Assembly: GCF_011578285.1 (NCBI RefSeq)
Contig: NZ_CP049916.1
Coordinates: 2,852,001-2,916,000 of the forward strand
Direction: 5' to 3'
Length of the DNA stretch: 64,000 nt
Source: Acinetobacter lanii
GTDB lineage: Bacteria > Pseudomonadota > Gammaproteobacteria > Pseudomonadales > Moraxellaceae
Made by a program: the position numbers and the translations under genes. Every line of letters starts with the position of its first letter. The stretch's first letter is position 1. A model generated the notes under the pieces. The model was not told the origin of the DNA, did not search any database, and saw nothing but the letters and a program-made list of their open reading frames with translations. Shown one piece after another: positions 1-8,335 of the stretch.

Positions 1-1852
1 AAAGCATGACATCATCATTGTTGAAGGTTTAGTGCCGAGCAGTCGTGATGCCTTTGCCACTGAGCTCAATGCTGATTTAGCCAAAGCGCTCGATGCCAAA
101 GTGATTATTGTCGGGACTGCGGACGTCAACAACCCTGTTAAATCCGCCGATAAAATTGACAATCAACTGCGTAGTTTAGGGGGCTTGAGTAGCAACCGCT
201 TGGCAGGTGTGTTGTTTATGCGTACTTTGGGCTTGCCTGAAGAATCCGCACAGATTCCGGTTACCCTCGATTCCAATCTGCGTCTAGTTGATGAAACGAC
301 ACAATTTATTCAAGCCTTGCAAAAGACCCATGCTCATTTTGGTACGACACAACTGCCTGTGATTGGTTTAGTGCCGTTCAGTAACATCTTGAGTGTGCCG
401 CGCATGTCGGATATTGCGCAGCAAATTCAAGCTGAGTGGGTGAATTTAGGCGATGCGCAATTGCGCCGTGTTTTACACAGTAGTTTAATTGCTTCAAACA
501 TTGAACATGAAATGCATAAATTTGTCGCAGGTGAGCTGATCATCAGTGCTTCTGACCGTATTGATGTCTTGCTTGCAAGTAGCTTGGCGAGTAGCAATGG
601 CATTCCACTGGCAGGTTTAGTGCTCACTGAACACTATGCGCCAAATCCATTGGTACTGGACTTCTGCCAAGTGGCGATCAAGCAAGGGTTACCGATTTTA
701 CATACCGGTTTAAGTACTTTTGAAACAGCGCAACAACTCTCTAACTTAAGCAATGAGATTCCGGTCGATGACACCGAACGTGCTGAGCAAGTGACCCGAT
801 TTGTATCGAGTCATGTCGATCCTGAATGGATGACTGCCCTACTCAATGGTTCCTATCAGCCTCGCCTGTCGCCGTCTGCATTCCGTCATGAACTGATCCA
901 AAAATCCGTTGCTGCGAAAAAACGGGTGGTTCTTCCTGAAGGTGATGAACCTCGTACCATTGAAGCAGCTGCAATTTGTCAATCTCGTGGGATTGCACAG
1001 TGTATATTACTGGCTAAACCCGAAGCGGTGGTTGAAGTGGCTAAAGCACGTGGCATCGAATTACCACATGATTTAGAAATTATTGATCCTGATTTAATCC
1101 GAGATCAATACGTTGAAAAAATGGTAGAGCTACGTAAAGGTAAACTCAACGCGCTTCAAGCCACAGAACAACTACAAGACACGGTTGTCCTCGGCACCAT
1201 GATGTTGGCACTCGATCAAGTGGATGGTTTAGTCTCAGGCGCGGTACACACCACCGCCAATACGGTACGCCCTGCATTTCAATTGATTAAGACCGCACCT
1301 GATTATTCATTGGTGTCATCTGTGTTCTTTATGCTGTTGCCAGATGAAGTCTATGTCTATGGTGACTGTGCAATTAATCCGGATCCTGATGCTGAACAAC
1401 TGGCAGAAATCGCCATTCAATCGGCCGACTCTGCGAAAGCCTTTGGTATCGACCCTCGTATTGCCATGATTTCGTATTCCACAGGCACTTCAGGTGCAGG
1501 TGCAGATGTTGAAAAAGTGGCGAAAGCGACTGAAATCGCAAAACAACGCCGTCCTGATTTACTGATTGATGGACCTTTGCAATATGACGCAGCATCAGTT
1601 GAAAGCGTGGGACGTTCTAAAGCCCCTGATTCAAAAGTCGCAGGTCGTGCCAATGTATTTATTTTCCCTGATTTAAATACAGGTAACACCACCTACAAAG
1701 CCGTGCAACGTGCTGCCAATGTAGTTAGCGTAGGTCCAATGCTGCAAGGCTTAAATAAACCCGTGAATGATTTATCACGTGGTGCGTTGGTGGATGACAT
1801 TGTATTTACCATTGCTTTAACGGCGATCCAAGCGGATCAGCAAACTGCTTAA
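1..1852 (+). CDS. pta: phosphate acetyltransferase, 5' end outside the window (partial)
   Basis: Converts acetyl-CoA and phosphate to acetyl phosphate in the cytoplasmic acetate overflow pathway. The reading frame is open from the first bases (…HDIIIVEGLVPSSRDA…), so the start lies upstream and the N-terminal P-loop/BioD-like part is missing. The visible part has a central DRTGG-type domain (HKFVAGELIISASDR, LLASSLASSNGIPLAGLVLT) and a C-terminal PTA_PTB catalytic domain starting near KRVVLPEGDEPRTIEAA and including ISYSTGTSGAG and DGPLQYDAAS. This is the long, three-part bacterial Pta. ackA would be expected just upstream but cannot be seen. A hairpin terminator follows. Confidence 0.95.
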   Translation, partial: KHDIIIVEGLVPSSRDAFATELNADLAKALDAKVIIVGTADVNNPVKSADKIDNQLRSLGGLSSNRLAGVLFMRTLGLPEESAQIPVTLDSNLRLVDETTQFIQALQKTHAHFGTTQLPVIGLVPFSNILSVPRMSDIAQQIQAEWVNLGDAQLRRVLHSSLIASNIEHEMHKFVAGELIISASDRIDVLLASSLASSNGIPLAGLVLTEHYAPNPLVLDFCQVAIKQGLPILHTGLSTFETAQQLSNLSNEIPVDDTERAEQVTRFVSSHVDPEWMTALLNGSYQPRLSPSAFRHELIQKSVAAKKRVVLPEGDEPRTIEAAAICQSRGIAQCILLAKPEAVVEVAKARGIELPHDLEIIDPDLIRDQYVEKMVELRKGKLNALQATEQLQDTVVLGTMMLALDQVDGLVSGAVHTTANTVRPAFQLIKTAPDYSLVSSVFFMLLPDEVYVYGDCAINPDPDAEQLAEIAIQSADSAKAFGIDPRIAMISYSTGTSGAGADVEKVAKATEIAKQRRPDLLIDGPLQYDAASVESVGRSKAPDSKVAGRANVFIFPDLNTGNTTYKAVQRAANVVSVGPMLQGLNKPVNDLSRGALVDDIVFTIALTAIQADQQTA

Positions 1853-1886
1853 TCTGATCAATAAGCCGTTTGCATAAATTCAGATT

Positions 1887-1924
1887 AAAGTGTCATCCGG
1901 CCTAAGTCCTATGGCACTTTTTTT
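1887..1924 (+). terminator. Rho-independent terminator after pta
   Basis: The 10-bp stem AAAGTGTCAT / ATGGCACTTT contains one G-T wobble, has a 14-nt loop and runs into a T tract, 35 nt after the pta stop. Confidence 0.75.
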
Positions 1925-2102
1925 GAGCATCGAAACTAAAAAATAAGCTCAATATTGACGGATTGAGTCTTTTTGAATTGAGCAATGTATAGCATAGCTA
2001 TAAGCATATTTCTAAGCAGATTTTCAAGTAGTCGCCTTCAAGCTCGCATTAGACTTTCGCTTAATAAAATGGTAAATCTCGCACAAAACTCAACTTATCC
2101 CT

Positions 2103-2108
2103 TATAAT
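2103..2108 (+). promoter_or_regulatory. possible -10 box of the fumarase gene
   Basis: A perfect TATAAT lies 41 nt upstream of the fumarase ATG in the 225-bp gap after the pta terminator. No convincing -35 hexamer is seen at 16-18 nt, so the call is tentative. The octamer AGCCCGCT occurs twice just downstream. Confidence 0.35.
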
Positions 2109-2148
2109 TTAGCCCGCTAGCTATCAGCCCGCTCAAGAGATATTTGAT

Positions 2149-3672
2149 ATGACAACTATTATCAAGCAAGATGACTTGATCACATCGGTCAAAGATGCGC
2201 TTCAATTTATTTCTTATTATCATCCGCAAGACTTTATCCAAGCGATGAGCCGTGCTTATGATCGTGAAGAAAACAAAGCTGCGAAAGACGCGATTGCACA
2301 AATTTTAATTAACTCTCGTATGTGCGCGGAAGGACATCGTCCAATCTGTCAAGATACGGGTATTGTGAACGTATTTCTTGAAGTGGGCTTAGACGTTAAA
2401 TTTGATTTAACCATGAGCCTAGATGATGCAATCAATGAAGGTGTTCGCCAAGGTTACCTAGAGAACTCTAACATTCTTCGTGCATCTGTACTTGCTGATC
2501 CTGCTTTTGGTCGTAAAAATACCAAAGACAATACCCCTGCTGTGATTCATTACAAACTCGTACCGGGTAACAAAGTCGATATTACGGTTGCTGCTAAGGG
2601 TGGCGGTTCAGAAAATAAATCTAAACTTGCAATGTTGAACCCTTCAGATTCAATTGTGGATTGGGTACTGAAAACTGTGCCAACCATGGGTGCAGGCTGG
2701 TGTCCTCCAGGTATGCTCGGTATTGGTATCGGTGGTACTGCTGAGAAAGCCATGATGCTTGCAAAAGAAGCATTAATGGAAGAAATCAACATGGACGAAC
2801 TGCTTCGTCGTGGCCCACAAAGCAAACTTGAAGAACTACGTATTGAAATCTTTGAGAAAGTAAACGCTTTAGGTATTGGTGCGCAAGGTCTTGGCGGTTT
2901 AACCACTGTTCTTGATATTAAAATCAAAGACTACCCTTGCCACGCTGCGGGTAAACCCGTCGGTATGATTCCAAACTGTGCGGCAACGCGTCATGCTCAC
3001 TTCCAATTGGATGGTTCAGGTGTTGCTCATATTCAAGCACCAAGCTTAGAAGACTACCCTGCTGTGACTTGGGACTCTTCAAGCTCTAAACGTGTTGATC
3101 TAGACAATATCACCCAAGAAGAAATGAATGCTTGGCAACCAGGCGATACATTACTACTCAACGGTACGATTTATACGGGTCGTGACGCTGCGCATAAGCG
3201 TATGGTCGACATGCTCAATAATGGTGAAGAACTTCCTGTAGATCTTAAAGGTAAGTTCATCTACTACGTAGGCCCTGTTGATCCAGTAGGTGATGAAGTC
3301 GTAGGTCCTGCTGGTCCAACAACAGCAACACGTATGGATAAATTCACACGTCAAGTGCTTGAAGCAACGGGTCTTTATGGCATGATCGGTAAAGCGGATC
3401 GTGGTCCTGCTGCCGTTGAAGCCATCAAAGACAATAAAGCGACTTACCTTATGGCTGTGGGTGGTGCTGCGTATCTCGTATCGAAAGCTATTCGTGAAGC
3501 AGAAGTGGTGGCGTTTGCTGACCTAGGTATGGAAGCAATCTACAAATTTGTCGTAAAAGACATGCCTGTATCTGTGGCAGTTGATGTAAATGGTACATCT
3601 GTACACGCAACTGCACCAAAAATCTGGCAAGCAAAAATTGGTAAAATTCCAGTCGTTGACGCTGCAAAATAA
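2149..3672 (+). CDS. fumA: class I (iron-sulfur) fumarate hydratase
   Basis: Interconverts fumarate and malate in the TCA cycle. The 507-residue product is a one-chain class I fumarase with an N-terminal alpha-type region (MCAEGHRPICQDTGIVNVF, with Cys67 a probable [4Fe-4S] ligand; KGGGSENKSKLAML) and a C-terminal beta-type region (YVGPVDPVGDEVVGPAGPTT, TRMDKFTRQVLEATGLYGMIGKA). It is unrelated to the heat-stable class II FumC. The ATG is preceded by AAGAGATATTTGAT, a modest Shine-Dalgarno. It appears monocistronic, with its own TATAAT-like box upstream and a hairpin terminator downstream. Confidence 0.93.
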   Translation: MTTIIKQDDLITSVKDALQFISYYHPQDFIQAMSRAYDREENKAAKDAIAQILINSRMCAEGHRPICQDTGIVNVFLEVGLDVKFDLTMSLDDAINEGVRQGYLENSNILRASVLADPAFGRKNTKDNTPAVIHYKLVPGNKVDITVAAKGGGSENKSKLAMLNPSDSIVDWVLKTVPTMGAGWCPPGMLGIGIGGTAEKAMMLAKEALMEEINMDELLRRGPQSKLEELRIEIFEKVNALGIGAQGLGGLTTVLDIKIKDYPCHAAGKPVGMIPNCAATRHAHFQLDGSGVAHIQAPSLEDYPAVTWDSSSSKRVDLDNITQEEMNAWQPGDTLLLNGTIYTGRDAAHKRMVDMLNNGEELPVDLKGKFIYYVGPVDPVGDEVVGPAGPTTATRMDKFTRQVLEATGLYGMIGKADRGPAAVEAIKDNKATYLMAVGGAAYLVSKAIREAEVVAFADLGMEAIYKFVVKDMPVSVAVDVNGTSVHATAPKIWQAKIGKIPVVDAAK

Positions 3673-3712
3673 TTTTACTGATTTTTAAAGTGTCCTGATC
3701 TTCACAGATCTT

Positions 3713-3740
3713 AAAAAAGCATCCAATCGGATGCTTTTTT
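3713..3740 (+). terminator. terminator after the fumarase gene
   Basis: The stem AAAAAAGCATCC / GGATGCTTTTTT has a 4-nt loop (AATC) and continues into T residues. Confidence 0.8.
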
Positions 3741-3797
3741 CATTTAAATTGATTGAATAAAATTTTAAAACAATCCTAAAAACATAATCAGCCAAGC

Positions 3798-4352
3798 ATG
3801 AAAATAACAACGATTTTATCCATTACCCTACTCATACTGATCAATCAGAAAAGCTTTGCCAAACAAGCCACTGAGCAAAGCGTCAATCAGCTGATTCAAG
3901 TCATGAATATCAATTCAGTTCTGCAAGAAACACTCAAGCAAATACGTCCTCAAATGGATCAAAATGCGTATGTCACGGTTAAAAGTATTATTAAACATGA
4001 TCAGCTTAGTCCACAAGAGCAGATTGTTGCCAATGAGCTTGCAGATCAGATGTATCAGCAAAGTGTCAAAATACTGGCTTGGGAACAAATGAAACCGATT
4101 TATGAAAAAGTCTATCGTGAGGTCTATAGTGGTGAAGAAGTTCAGGCTCAAATTGATTTCTATTCAAGTGAGATCGGTCAATCCATTCTTCGAAAATCAC
4201 CACTTGTCGCTCAAGAATCGATGAAAATTATCAATACACAAATCGGGAAAATCTTACAGACTCAAGAAAAAGACCTGCAAAAGCTCAATCTAAAATTAGG
4301 GCGTGTTCTCATTTCAAAGAATGATGGTGTAAGCATAATTCGATCAGTGTAA
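3798..4352 (+). CDS. DUF2059 secreted protein with IS-altered C-terminus
   Basis: Small exported protein of the DUF2059 family, function unknown. A Sec signal peptide (MKITTILSITLLILINQKSFA, cleavage about residue 21) precedes a helical domain with the family-type segment REVYSGEEVQAQIDFYSSEIGQSIL. The reading frame crosses the left end of the insertion sequence after Leu167: the last 17 residues (GRVLISKNDGVSIIRSV) are encoded by IS DNA. Joining the two flanks across the element with one TA copy restores a frame ending DNLKKAAEQK, so the parental protein was 177 residues. The conserved domain is complete, so the altered 184-residue product may still work, but its own 3' end and terminator are now 0.8 kb away. 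Confidence 0.8.
   Translation: MKITTILSITLLILINQKSFAKQATEQSVNQLIQVMNINSVLQETLKQIRPQMDQNAYVTVKSIIKHDQLSPQEQIVANELADQMYQQSVKILAWEQMKPIYEKVYREVYSGEEVQAQIDFYSSEIGQSILRKSPLVAQESMKIINTQIGKILQTQEKDLQKLNLKLGRVLISKNDGVSIIRSV
4297..4298. repeat. left copy of the TA target-site duplication
   Basis: TA precedes the GGGCG end of the IS and matches TA at 5151-5152 after the CACCC end. Collapsing the two restores the interrupted gene in frame. Confidence 0.85.
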
Positions 4353-4388
4353 AATCTACTTCTTATTCATTTTATTGATATTTTGAAC

Positions 4389-4844
4389 ATGACACGCCGA
4401 GTTATAACAGATGATATATGGTTGCAATTACAAGAAACAATGCAGCTTTATGGATGTTACCGCTCTAAAAACAGTAGAAATATCATGGAAGCCATATTTT
4501 GGAAGCTGCGCACTGGAGCAACTTGGCGCGATATCCCTGAAGACTTATGTCCTTGGCAAACGGCTTATAATCGATTTAATCGTTGGGCTATTAAGGGCTT
4601 GTGGGATAAGTTTTTTTTAGCTTACGAGGAACATTGGATACAGAATGGGTATTCATTGATGGAAGCTACATCCGCGCTCATCAGCATGCAAGTGGAGCTA
4701 GGTACGGTGAAAATAGAGCAATTGGAAGCTCAAGAGGCGGAGCAACTACAAAAATACACTTGGCCACCGATGCCAATGGATATCCGCTTGATTTTGAAAT
4801 CACTGGAGGTGAAGTCCACGACAGTCAAGTTGCACCGCGGTTAA
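4389..4844 (+). CDS. IS5-family transposase, first frame (OrfA)
   Basis: N-terminal half of an IS427-type transposase, the DUF4096-like DNA-binding part (IFWKLRTGATWRDIPEDLCP, WQTAYNRFNRWAIKGLWDKFF). I place the start at ATG 4389 rather than TTG 4383. The frame matches the family only to about position 4618. Beyond the run of eight T it continues as meaningless sequence to 4844, while the family sequence resumes in the -1 frame. The functional product is therefore expected to be an OrfAB fusion. Confidence 0.85.
   Translation: MTRRVITDDIWLQLQETMQLYGCYRSKNSRNIMEAIFWKLRTGATWRDIPEDLCPWQTAYNRFNRWAIKGLWDKFFLAYEEHWIQNGYSLMEATSALISMQVELGTVKIEQLEAQEAEQLQKYTWPPMPMDIRLILKSLEVKSTTVKLHRG
4611..4618 (+). 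promoter_or_regulatory. T8 slippery site for -1 frameshifting in the transposase
   Basis: Eight consecutive T follow GGGATAAG. The OrfB frame has a stop at 4607-4609 and opens immediately after it, so the fusion must form within or just after this run. A slip of -1 joins WDKFF to an FSLRG…DTEWVFIDGS continuation, as in other IS427-group elements. Confidence 0.7.
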
Positions 4845-5140
4845 TTGACTTGATTGGGAGTGCTGAATATTTGGTGGCAGATAAGGGTTATGACTCTGAA
4901 AAAATTAGAGAATATGCTAGAAATCACGCCATGATTGCAGTTATTCCTAGAAAATCCAATAGCGCCAAAAGCAATCCTGAATTTGATGCTTACTTATATA
5001 AGCTACGCCATTTAGTAGAAAATGCCTTCGCACGCTTAAAGCATTTTCGTAGCATAGCAACAAGATTTGATAAATTAGCGAGAAATTATAAAGCCATGCT
5101 TAGACTCGCCTGTATATTTATTTGGTGTAAAGCCAAATGA
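4634..5140 (+). CDS. IS5-family transposase, catalytic frame (OrfB, DDE)
   Basis: C-terminal catalytic half of the transposase. The DDE acids can be placed in VFIDGSYIRAHQHASGA (first Asp), LVADKGYDSEKIR (second Asp) and YKLRHLVENAFARLKHFR (Glu, with the RxxxE…K spacing of IS5-type enzymes). Translation probably comes from the frameshift at 4611-4618. ATG 4634 is only the first in-frame methionine. The stop codon lies inside the right terminal repeat. Confidence 0.88.
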   Translation: MDTEWVFIDGSYIRAHQHASGARYGENRAIGSSRGGATTKIHLATDANGYPLDFEITGGEVHDSQVAPRLIDLIGSAEYLVADKGYDSEKIREYARNHAMIAVIPRKSNSAKSNPEFDAYLYKLRHLVENAFARLKHFRSIATRFDKLARNYKAMLRLACIFIWCKAK

Positions 5141-5214
5141 GAACACACCCTAGATAATTTGAAAAAAGCAGCAGAACAAAAATAAAGCTTATGCATAATT
5201 TATCAAGAAAATAA

Positions 5215-5236
5215 AAAGAGGGATCTCTCCCTCTTT
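5215..5236. terminator. bidirectional terminator between DUF2059/IS and the DUF2846-like gene
   Basis: AAAGAGGGA / TCCCTCTTT forms a 9-bp perfect stem with a 4-nt loop between convergent genes. Before the IS insertion it would have terminated the DUF2059 gene. Confidence 0.65.
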
Positions 5237-5254
5237 ATCGCTCTTAGAGTATCT

Positions 5255-6007
5255 TTACCACGTTCTTGGATCATACACTTTAAAAGGTTTGTTCAAGCGA
5301 ACATCATCACTGGCTTTATATTTTCCACTGTCAATTTTTTCACGGCTTTTGATAACTTTACCATCCGAAGCGACTTCAGCGACATAATTTAAACCTGGTG
5401 ATTTCAATTGGGTCATCCCAATTTCTTTCAAAGCCTGTTTGGTTGGCATCTGCATCAATGGCCCAACTCTCAGCAAATCGGCATCACCATTAGGACCACC
5501 ACGGAACTGTTCCTCTTCATATTTAAGGAAATAATGTTGACCTGCCTTCACACTAAAATTGGCGACCAACGGCTTTTGGAAATGCATGACGGCAAGCGGA
5601 CGACTTAAACTTAAACGGTAATCGCCTTCCGCTAATTCAATCCAGTAATAATGATTACTGATGAGACTTGGAATTTTTTTACCATTTAAAAAGAAGCTGG
5701 GTGCAATAATTTCTTGTCGGTTCCATTTACTGTCAGGACGATATAAATACACCACCGCAGCATGAGGATGTTGCGGTTTTACAATTTTAAAAAACTGACC
5801 CGGTTGCTGATTGACCCAAGAGCCTGTGCTAAAACCCGCCACTTTATATTGATCTAACTTCGAACTGATCAATCCAGGCTTCTCTGAAAAATCAACAGGA
5901 CCCAAAGTAGAAATGATCTGACTCTGCTGAGCTGAAGTTTCAGTTAGTACATGACCACATGCCACCAAGCCCGTGGATGCCAACAGCATAAATGCCCAAT
6001 AACGCAT
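5255..6007 (-). CDS. DUF2846-like lipoprotein
   Basis: A 250-residue exported protein with a lipoprotein signal peptide: hydrophobic stretch FMLLASTGLVA and lipobox LVAC with Cys17 as lipidation site. The middle (AAVVYLYRPDSKWNRQE, FFLNGKKIPSLISNHYYWIELAEGDYRLSLSR, VKAGQHYFLKYE) fits the DUF2846 beta-sandwich pattern of small periplasmic or envelope lipoproteins. Function is not known. It is transcribed alone, convergent to the IS-hit gene. Confidence 0.7.
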   Translation of the reverse strand: MRYWAFMLLASTGLVACGHVLTETSAQQSQIISTLGPVDFSEKPGLISSKLDQYKVAGFSTGSWVNQQPGQFFKIVKPQHPHAAVVYLYRPDSKWNRQEIIAPSFFLNGKKIPSLISNHYYWIELAEGDYRLSLSRPLAVMHFQKPLVANFSVKAGQHYFLKYEEEQFRGGPNGDADLLRVGPLMQMPTKQALKEIGMTQLKSPGLNYVAEVASDGKVIKSREKIDSGKYKASDDVRLNKPFKVYDPRTW

Positions 6008-6097
6008 GATTATTCCTCATCACGTATTTTTTATTTTTTCGGTTTTGATTCGATTTATCGTTCGAGCTTAACATTTCACTTTAAGATAAAAAATAAA

Positions 6098-6130
6098 AAA
6101 GGTGGAAAAAGTCGCACTTTTCCCACCTTT
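6098..6130 (-). terminator. terminator of clpX
   Basis: A 15-bp stem with one mismatch (AAAGGTGGAAAAAGT / ACTTTTCCCACCTTT) and a 3-nt loop is followed on the minus strand by T residues. Confidence 0.75.
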
Positions 6131-6184
6131 CGGATGAAATACCATTATTGATCAATAACAGTATCTCTTAGTTGAATGAATCTC

Positions 6185-7501
6185 TTAAGCAGATTTACTG
6201 TCTAAAATTTTCAGATCAACTTTCTCTTCCACTTTTTTTTCAGCTTTCGGTTGACGCTCAGCTTGATAGGTAGGCTCCGCTTTATCATTGATAACAGCAT
6301 CATTGATAATCACGGTGCCAATATCCGTACGGCTTGGTAAGTCATACATGGTTTCAAGCAACACATTTTCCAAAATTGAACGTAAACCACGTGCACCTGT
6401 ATTACGCTCTAAAGCTTTCTTCGCAATCGCACGAAGCGCAGAATCTTCAAATACAAGATCTACGTCTTCCATTTCGAACAAGTACTGATACTGACGGGTT
6501 AATGCATTTTTTGGCTCAGTCAAAATTTGCATCAACGCTTCTTCATCTAGCTCTTCAAGCGTTGCAATCACAGGCAAACGACCGATAAATTCTGGAATTA
6601 AACCAAATTTAACCAAGTCTGCTGCTTCAACTTGACGGAACAATTCAGACACTTTTTTGGTGTCATCTTTGCTCTTCACATCTGCAGTAAAGCCGATGCC
6701 GCCTTTTTCTTGACGCTGTTGCACCACACGCTCAAGACCTGAGAATGCGCCACCACAGATGAATAAAATGTTCGATGTATCAATTTGAATAAACTCTTGT
6801 TGCGGATGCTTACGACCACCTTGAGGCGGAATTGAAGCAACCGTACCTTCGATCATTTTCAAAAGCGCTTGCTGAACACCTTCACCCGACACGTCACGTG
6901 TAATAGAAGGGTTTTCAGATTTACGGGTAATCTTGTCGATTTCATCGATATAGATAATGCCTTTTTGTGCCTTATCTACATCATAATCCGCTTTTTGAAG
7001 GAGCTTTTGTACAATGTTTTCAACATCTTCACCGACATAACCAGCTTCAGTTAAAGTGGTTGCATCAGCCATAGCAAAAGGTACATCTAAAAGACGAGCC
7101 AGTGTTTGTGCCAGCAAGGTTTTACCTGAACCTGTTGGACCAATCAGCAAGATATTACTCTTGGCCAATTCAACACGATCTTCAGTCTTGCTTTCAGTTT
7201 GAGTCACTTTCAAACGTTTGTAATGGTTATAGACTGCAACAGACAAAGTCTTTTTCGCAGTATCCTGACCAATCACATACTGATCAAGCGCCGCACGAAT
7301 TTCATGTGGCTTTGGCAATGGACGAGATGCCCATTCGCCTGTTTCAACTTGCTGACTCGTCTGAACCAAATCTAGGCATACATCTACGCATTCATTACAA
7401 ATGTAAGCGTCCTCGCCTGCAATGAGTTTACCCACTTCAGACTGCGTTTTACCGCAAAATGAACAATGCTTATGTCCTTGAGGATTTTCAGACATCTTCA
7501 C
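6185..7501 (-). CDS. clpX: ATP-dependent Clp protease ATP-binding subunit ClpX
   Basis: AAA+ unfoldase that feeds substrates into ClpP. An N-terminal C4 zinc domain (Cys13, Cys16, Cys35, Cys38: CSFCGKTQ…CNECVDVC) is followed by Walker A GPTGSGKT (121-128), Walker [10 protein letters not shown], and the IGF loop in GGIGFTADV that docks on ClpP. The 438-residue length is normal. It lies 30 bp downstream of clpP in the same direction, completing the usual tig-clpP-clpX order. The C-terminal tail is Lys/Glu-rich and variable in the family. Confidence 0.97.
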   Translation of the reverse strand: MKMSENPQGHKHCSFCGKTQSEVGKLIAGEDAYICNECVDVCLDLVQTSQQVETGEWASRPLPKPHEIRAALDQYVIGQDTAKKTLSVAVYNHYKRLKVTQTESKTEDRVELAKSNILLIGPTGSGKTLLAQTLARLLDVPFAMADATTLTEAGYVGEDVENIVQKLLQKADYDVDKAQKGIIYIDEIDKITRKSENPSITRDVSGEGVQQALLKMIEGTVASIPPQGGRKHPQQEFIQIDTSNILFICGGAFSGLERVVQQRQEKGGIGFTADVKSKDDTKKVSELFRQVEAADLVKFGLIPEFIGRLPVIATLEELDEEALMQILTEPKNALTRQYQYLFEMEDVDLVFEDSALRAIAKKALERNTGARGLRSILENVLLETMYDLPSRTDIGTVIINDAVINDKAEPTYQAERQPKAEKKVEEKVDLKILDSKSA

Positions 7502-7531
7502 TCCAAATTTCTAATCTATGCTTATATAAGC

Positions 7532-8143
7532 TTAAAGTTGTGGGCGTTTTGATAATACTTCATCAACCAAACCATATTCTTTTGCAGCCTGTGCTGTCAT
7601 AAAGTTATCACGGTCGGTATCACGCGCCACAGTCTCATAATCTTGTCCACTGTGTTCTGCCATTAAACGGTTTAAACGCTCTTTAATGAACAAAATTTCA
7701 CGGGCATGAATTTCAATATCTGATGCTTGACCACGGAAACCACCGAGTGGTTGGTGAATCATCACACGCGCATTTTCTAAACAGTAGCGTTTACCCTTCG
7801 CACCCGCATTCAATAAGAATGCACCCATCGATGCTGCTTGCCCCATACAGTAGGTCACAACATCCGGTTTAATAAATTGCATGGTATCGTAAATCGCCAT
7901 ACCTGCAGTCACTGAACCACCTGGTGAGTTGATATATAAGTGAATATCTTTTTCTGGATTTTCTGCTTCTAAAAATAACATTTGCGCAACGATTAAGTTC
8001 GCCATGTTATCTTCAACTTCGCCGGTTAAAAAAATCACACGTTCACGTAAAAGACGTGAATAAATATCAAAAGAACGCTCGCCACGAGAAGACTGTTCTA
8101 CCACCATCGGCACGAGTGCGTTATCAATTGTTGGAACATACAT
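7532..8143 (-). CDS. clpP: ATP-dependent Clp protease proteolytic subunit ClpP
   Basis: Serine peptidase that forms the tetradecameric chamber of ClpXP. Catalytic Ser105 lies in GQAASMGAF and His130 in MIHQPLGG; the catalytic Asp is in the RDTDRDNF segment. The family start pattern ([30 protein letters not shown]) begins almost at once, so any propeptide is very short. The 203-residue length is typical. It sits between tig (192 bp upstream) and clpX (30 bp downstream). Confidence 0.97.
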   Translation of the reverse strand: MYVPTIDNALVPMVVEQSSRGERSFDIYSRLLRERVIFLTGEVEDNMANLIVAQMLFLEAENPEKDIHLYINSPGGSVTAGMAIYDTMQFIKPDVVTYCMGQAASMGAFLLNAGAKGKRYCLENARVMIHQPLGGFRGQASDIEIHAREILFIKERLNRLMAEHSGQDYETVARDTDRDNFMTAQAAKEYGLVDEVLSKRPQL

Positions 8144-8292
8144 ACGTTATTTATTCCTAATTTTTTGTTACTCAACACATAATCACAATATGAGGGATAA
8201 TTTATGAAAATGCAAAATATTCCCCATTAAATATCAGAATATTTTTGAATACTCTATGTGAATAAAGATCATTGTGACAATGTGGCAGTCGT

Positions 8293-8321
8293 AAAAAAAG
8301 GCGCCTTACAGCGCCTTTTTT
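8293..8321 (-). terminator. terminator of tig
   Basis: AAGGCGC / GCGCCTT flanked by A and T runs, with loop CTTACA, lies directly after the trigger factor stop. It separates tig from clpP, so clpP likely has its own promoter in 8144-8290. Confidence 0.75.
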
Positions 8322-8335
8322 CAATCAAGAAGCGA

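Larger units (their letters stand above)
4299..5150 (+). mobile_element. IS5-family insertion sequence (IS427-like), 852 bp
   Basis: The ends are near-perfect inverted repeats: GGGCGTGTTCTCATTT on the left against GGGTGTGTTCTCATTT on the right (15 of 16 bases match). A TA dinucleotide flanks both ends (4297-4298 and 5151-5152), the duplication known for the IS427 group. Inside are two overlapping transposase frames joined by a probable -1 frameshift. Both ends and both frames look intact, so the element is probably recent and may be active. The exact ISfinder name cannot be given from sequence inspection. Confidence 0.92.

Noticed and set aside
2550..2927. 125-codon open frame antisense to the fumarase gene
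   Set aside because: Low-complexity Ser/Pro/Ile-rich translation, wholly inside a strongly conserved gene; a shadow frame.
4383..5140. Transposase treated as frameshift pseudogene
   Set aside because: Two-frame layout with a T8 run is normal for IS427-group elements, and both ends are intact.
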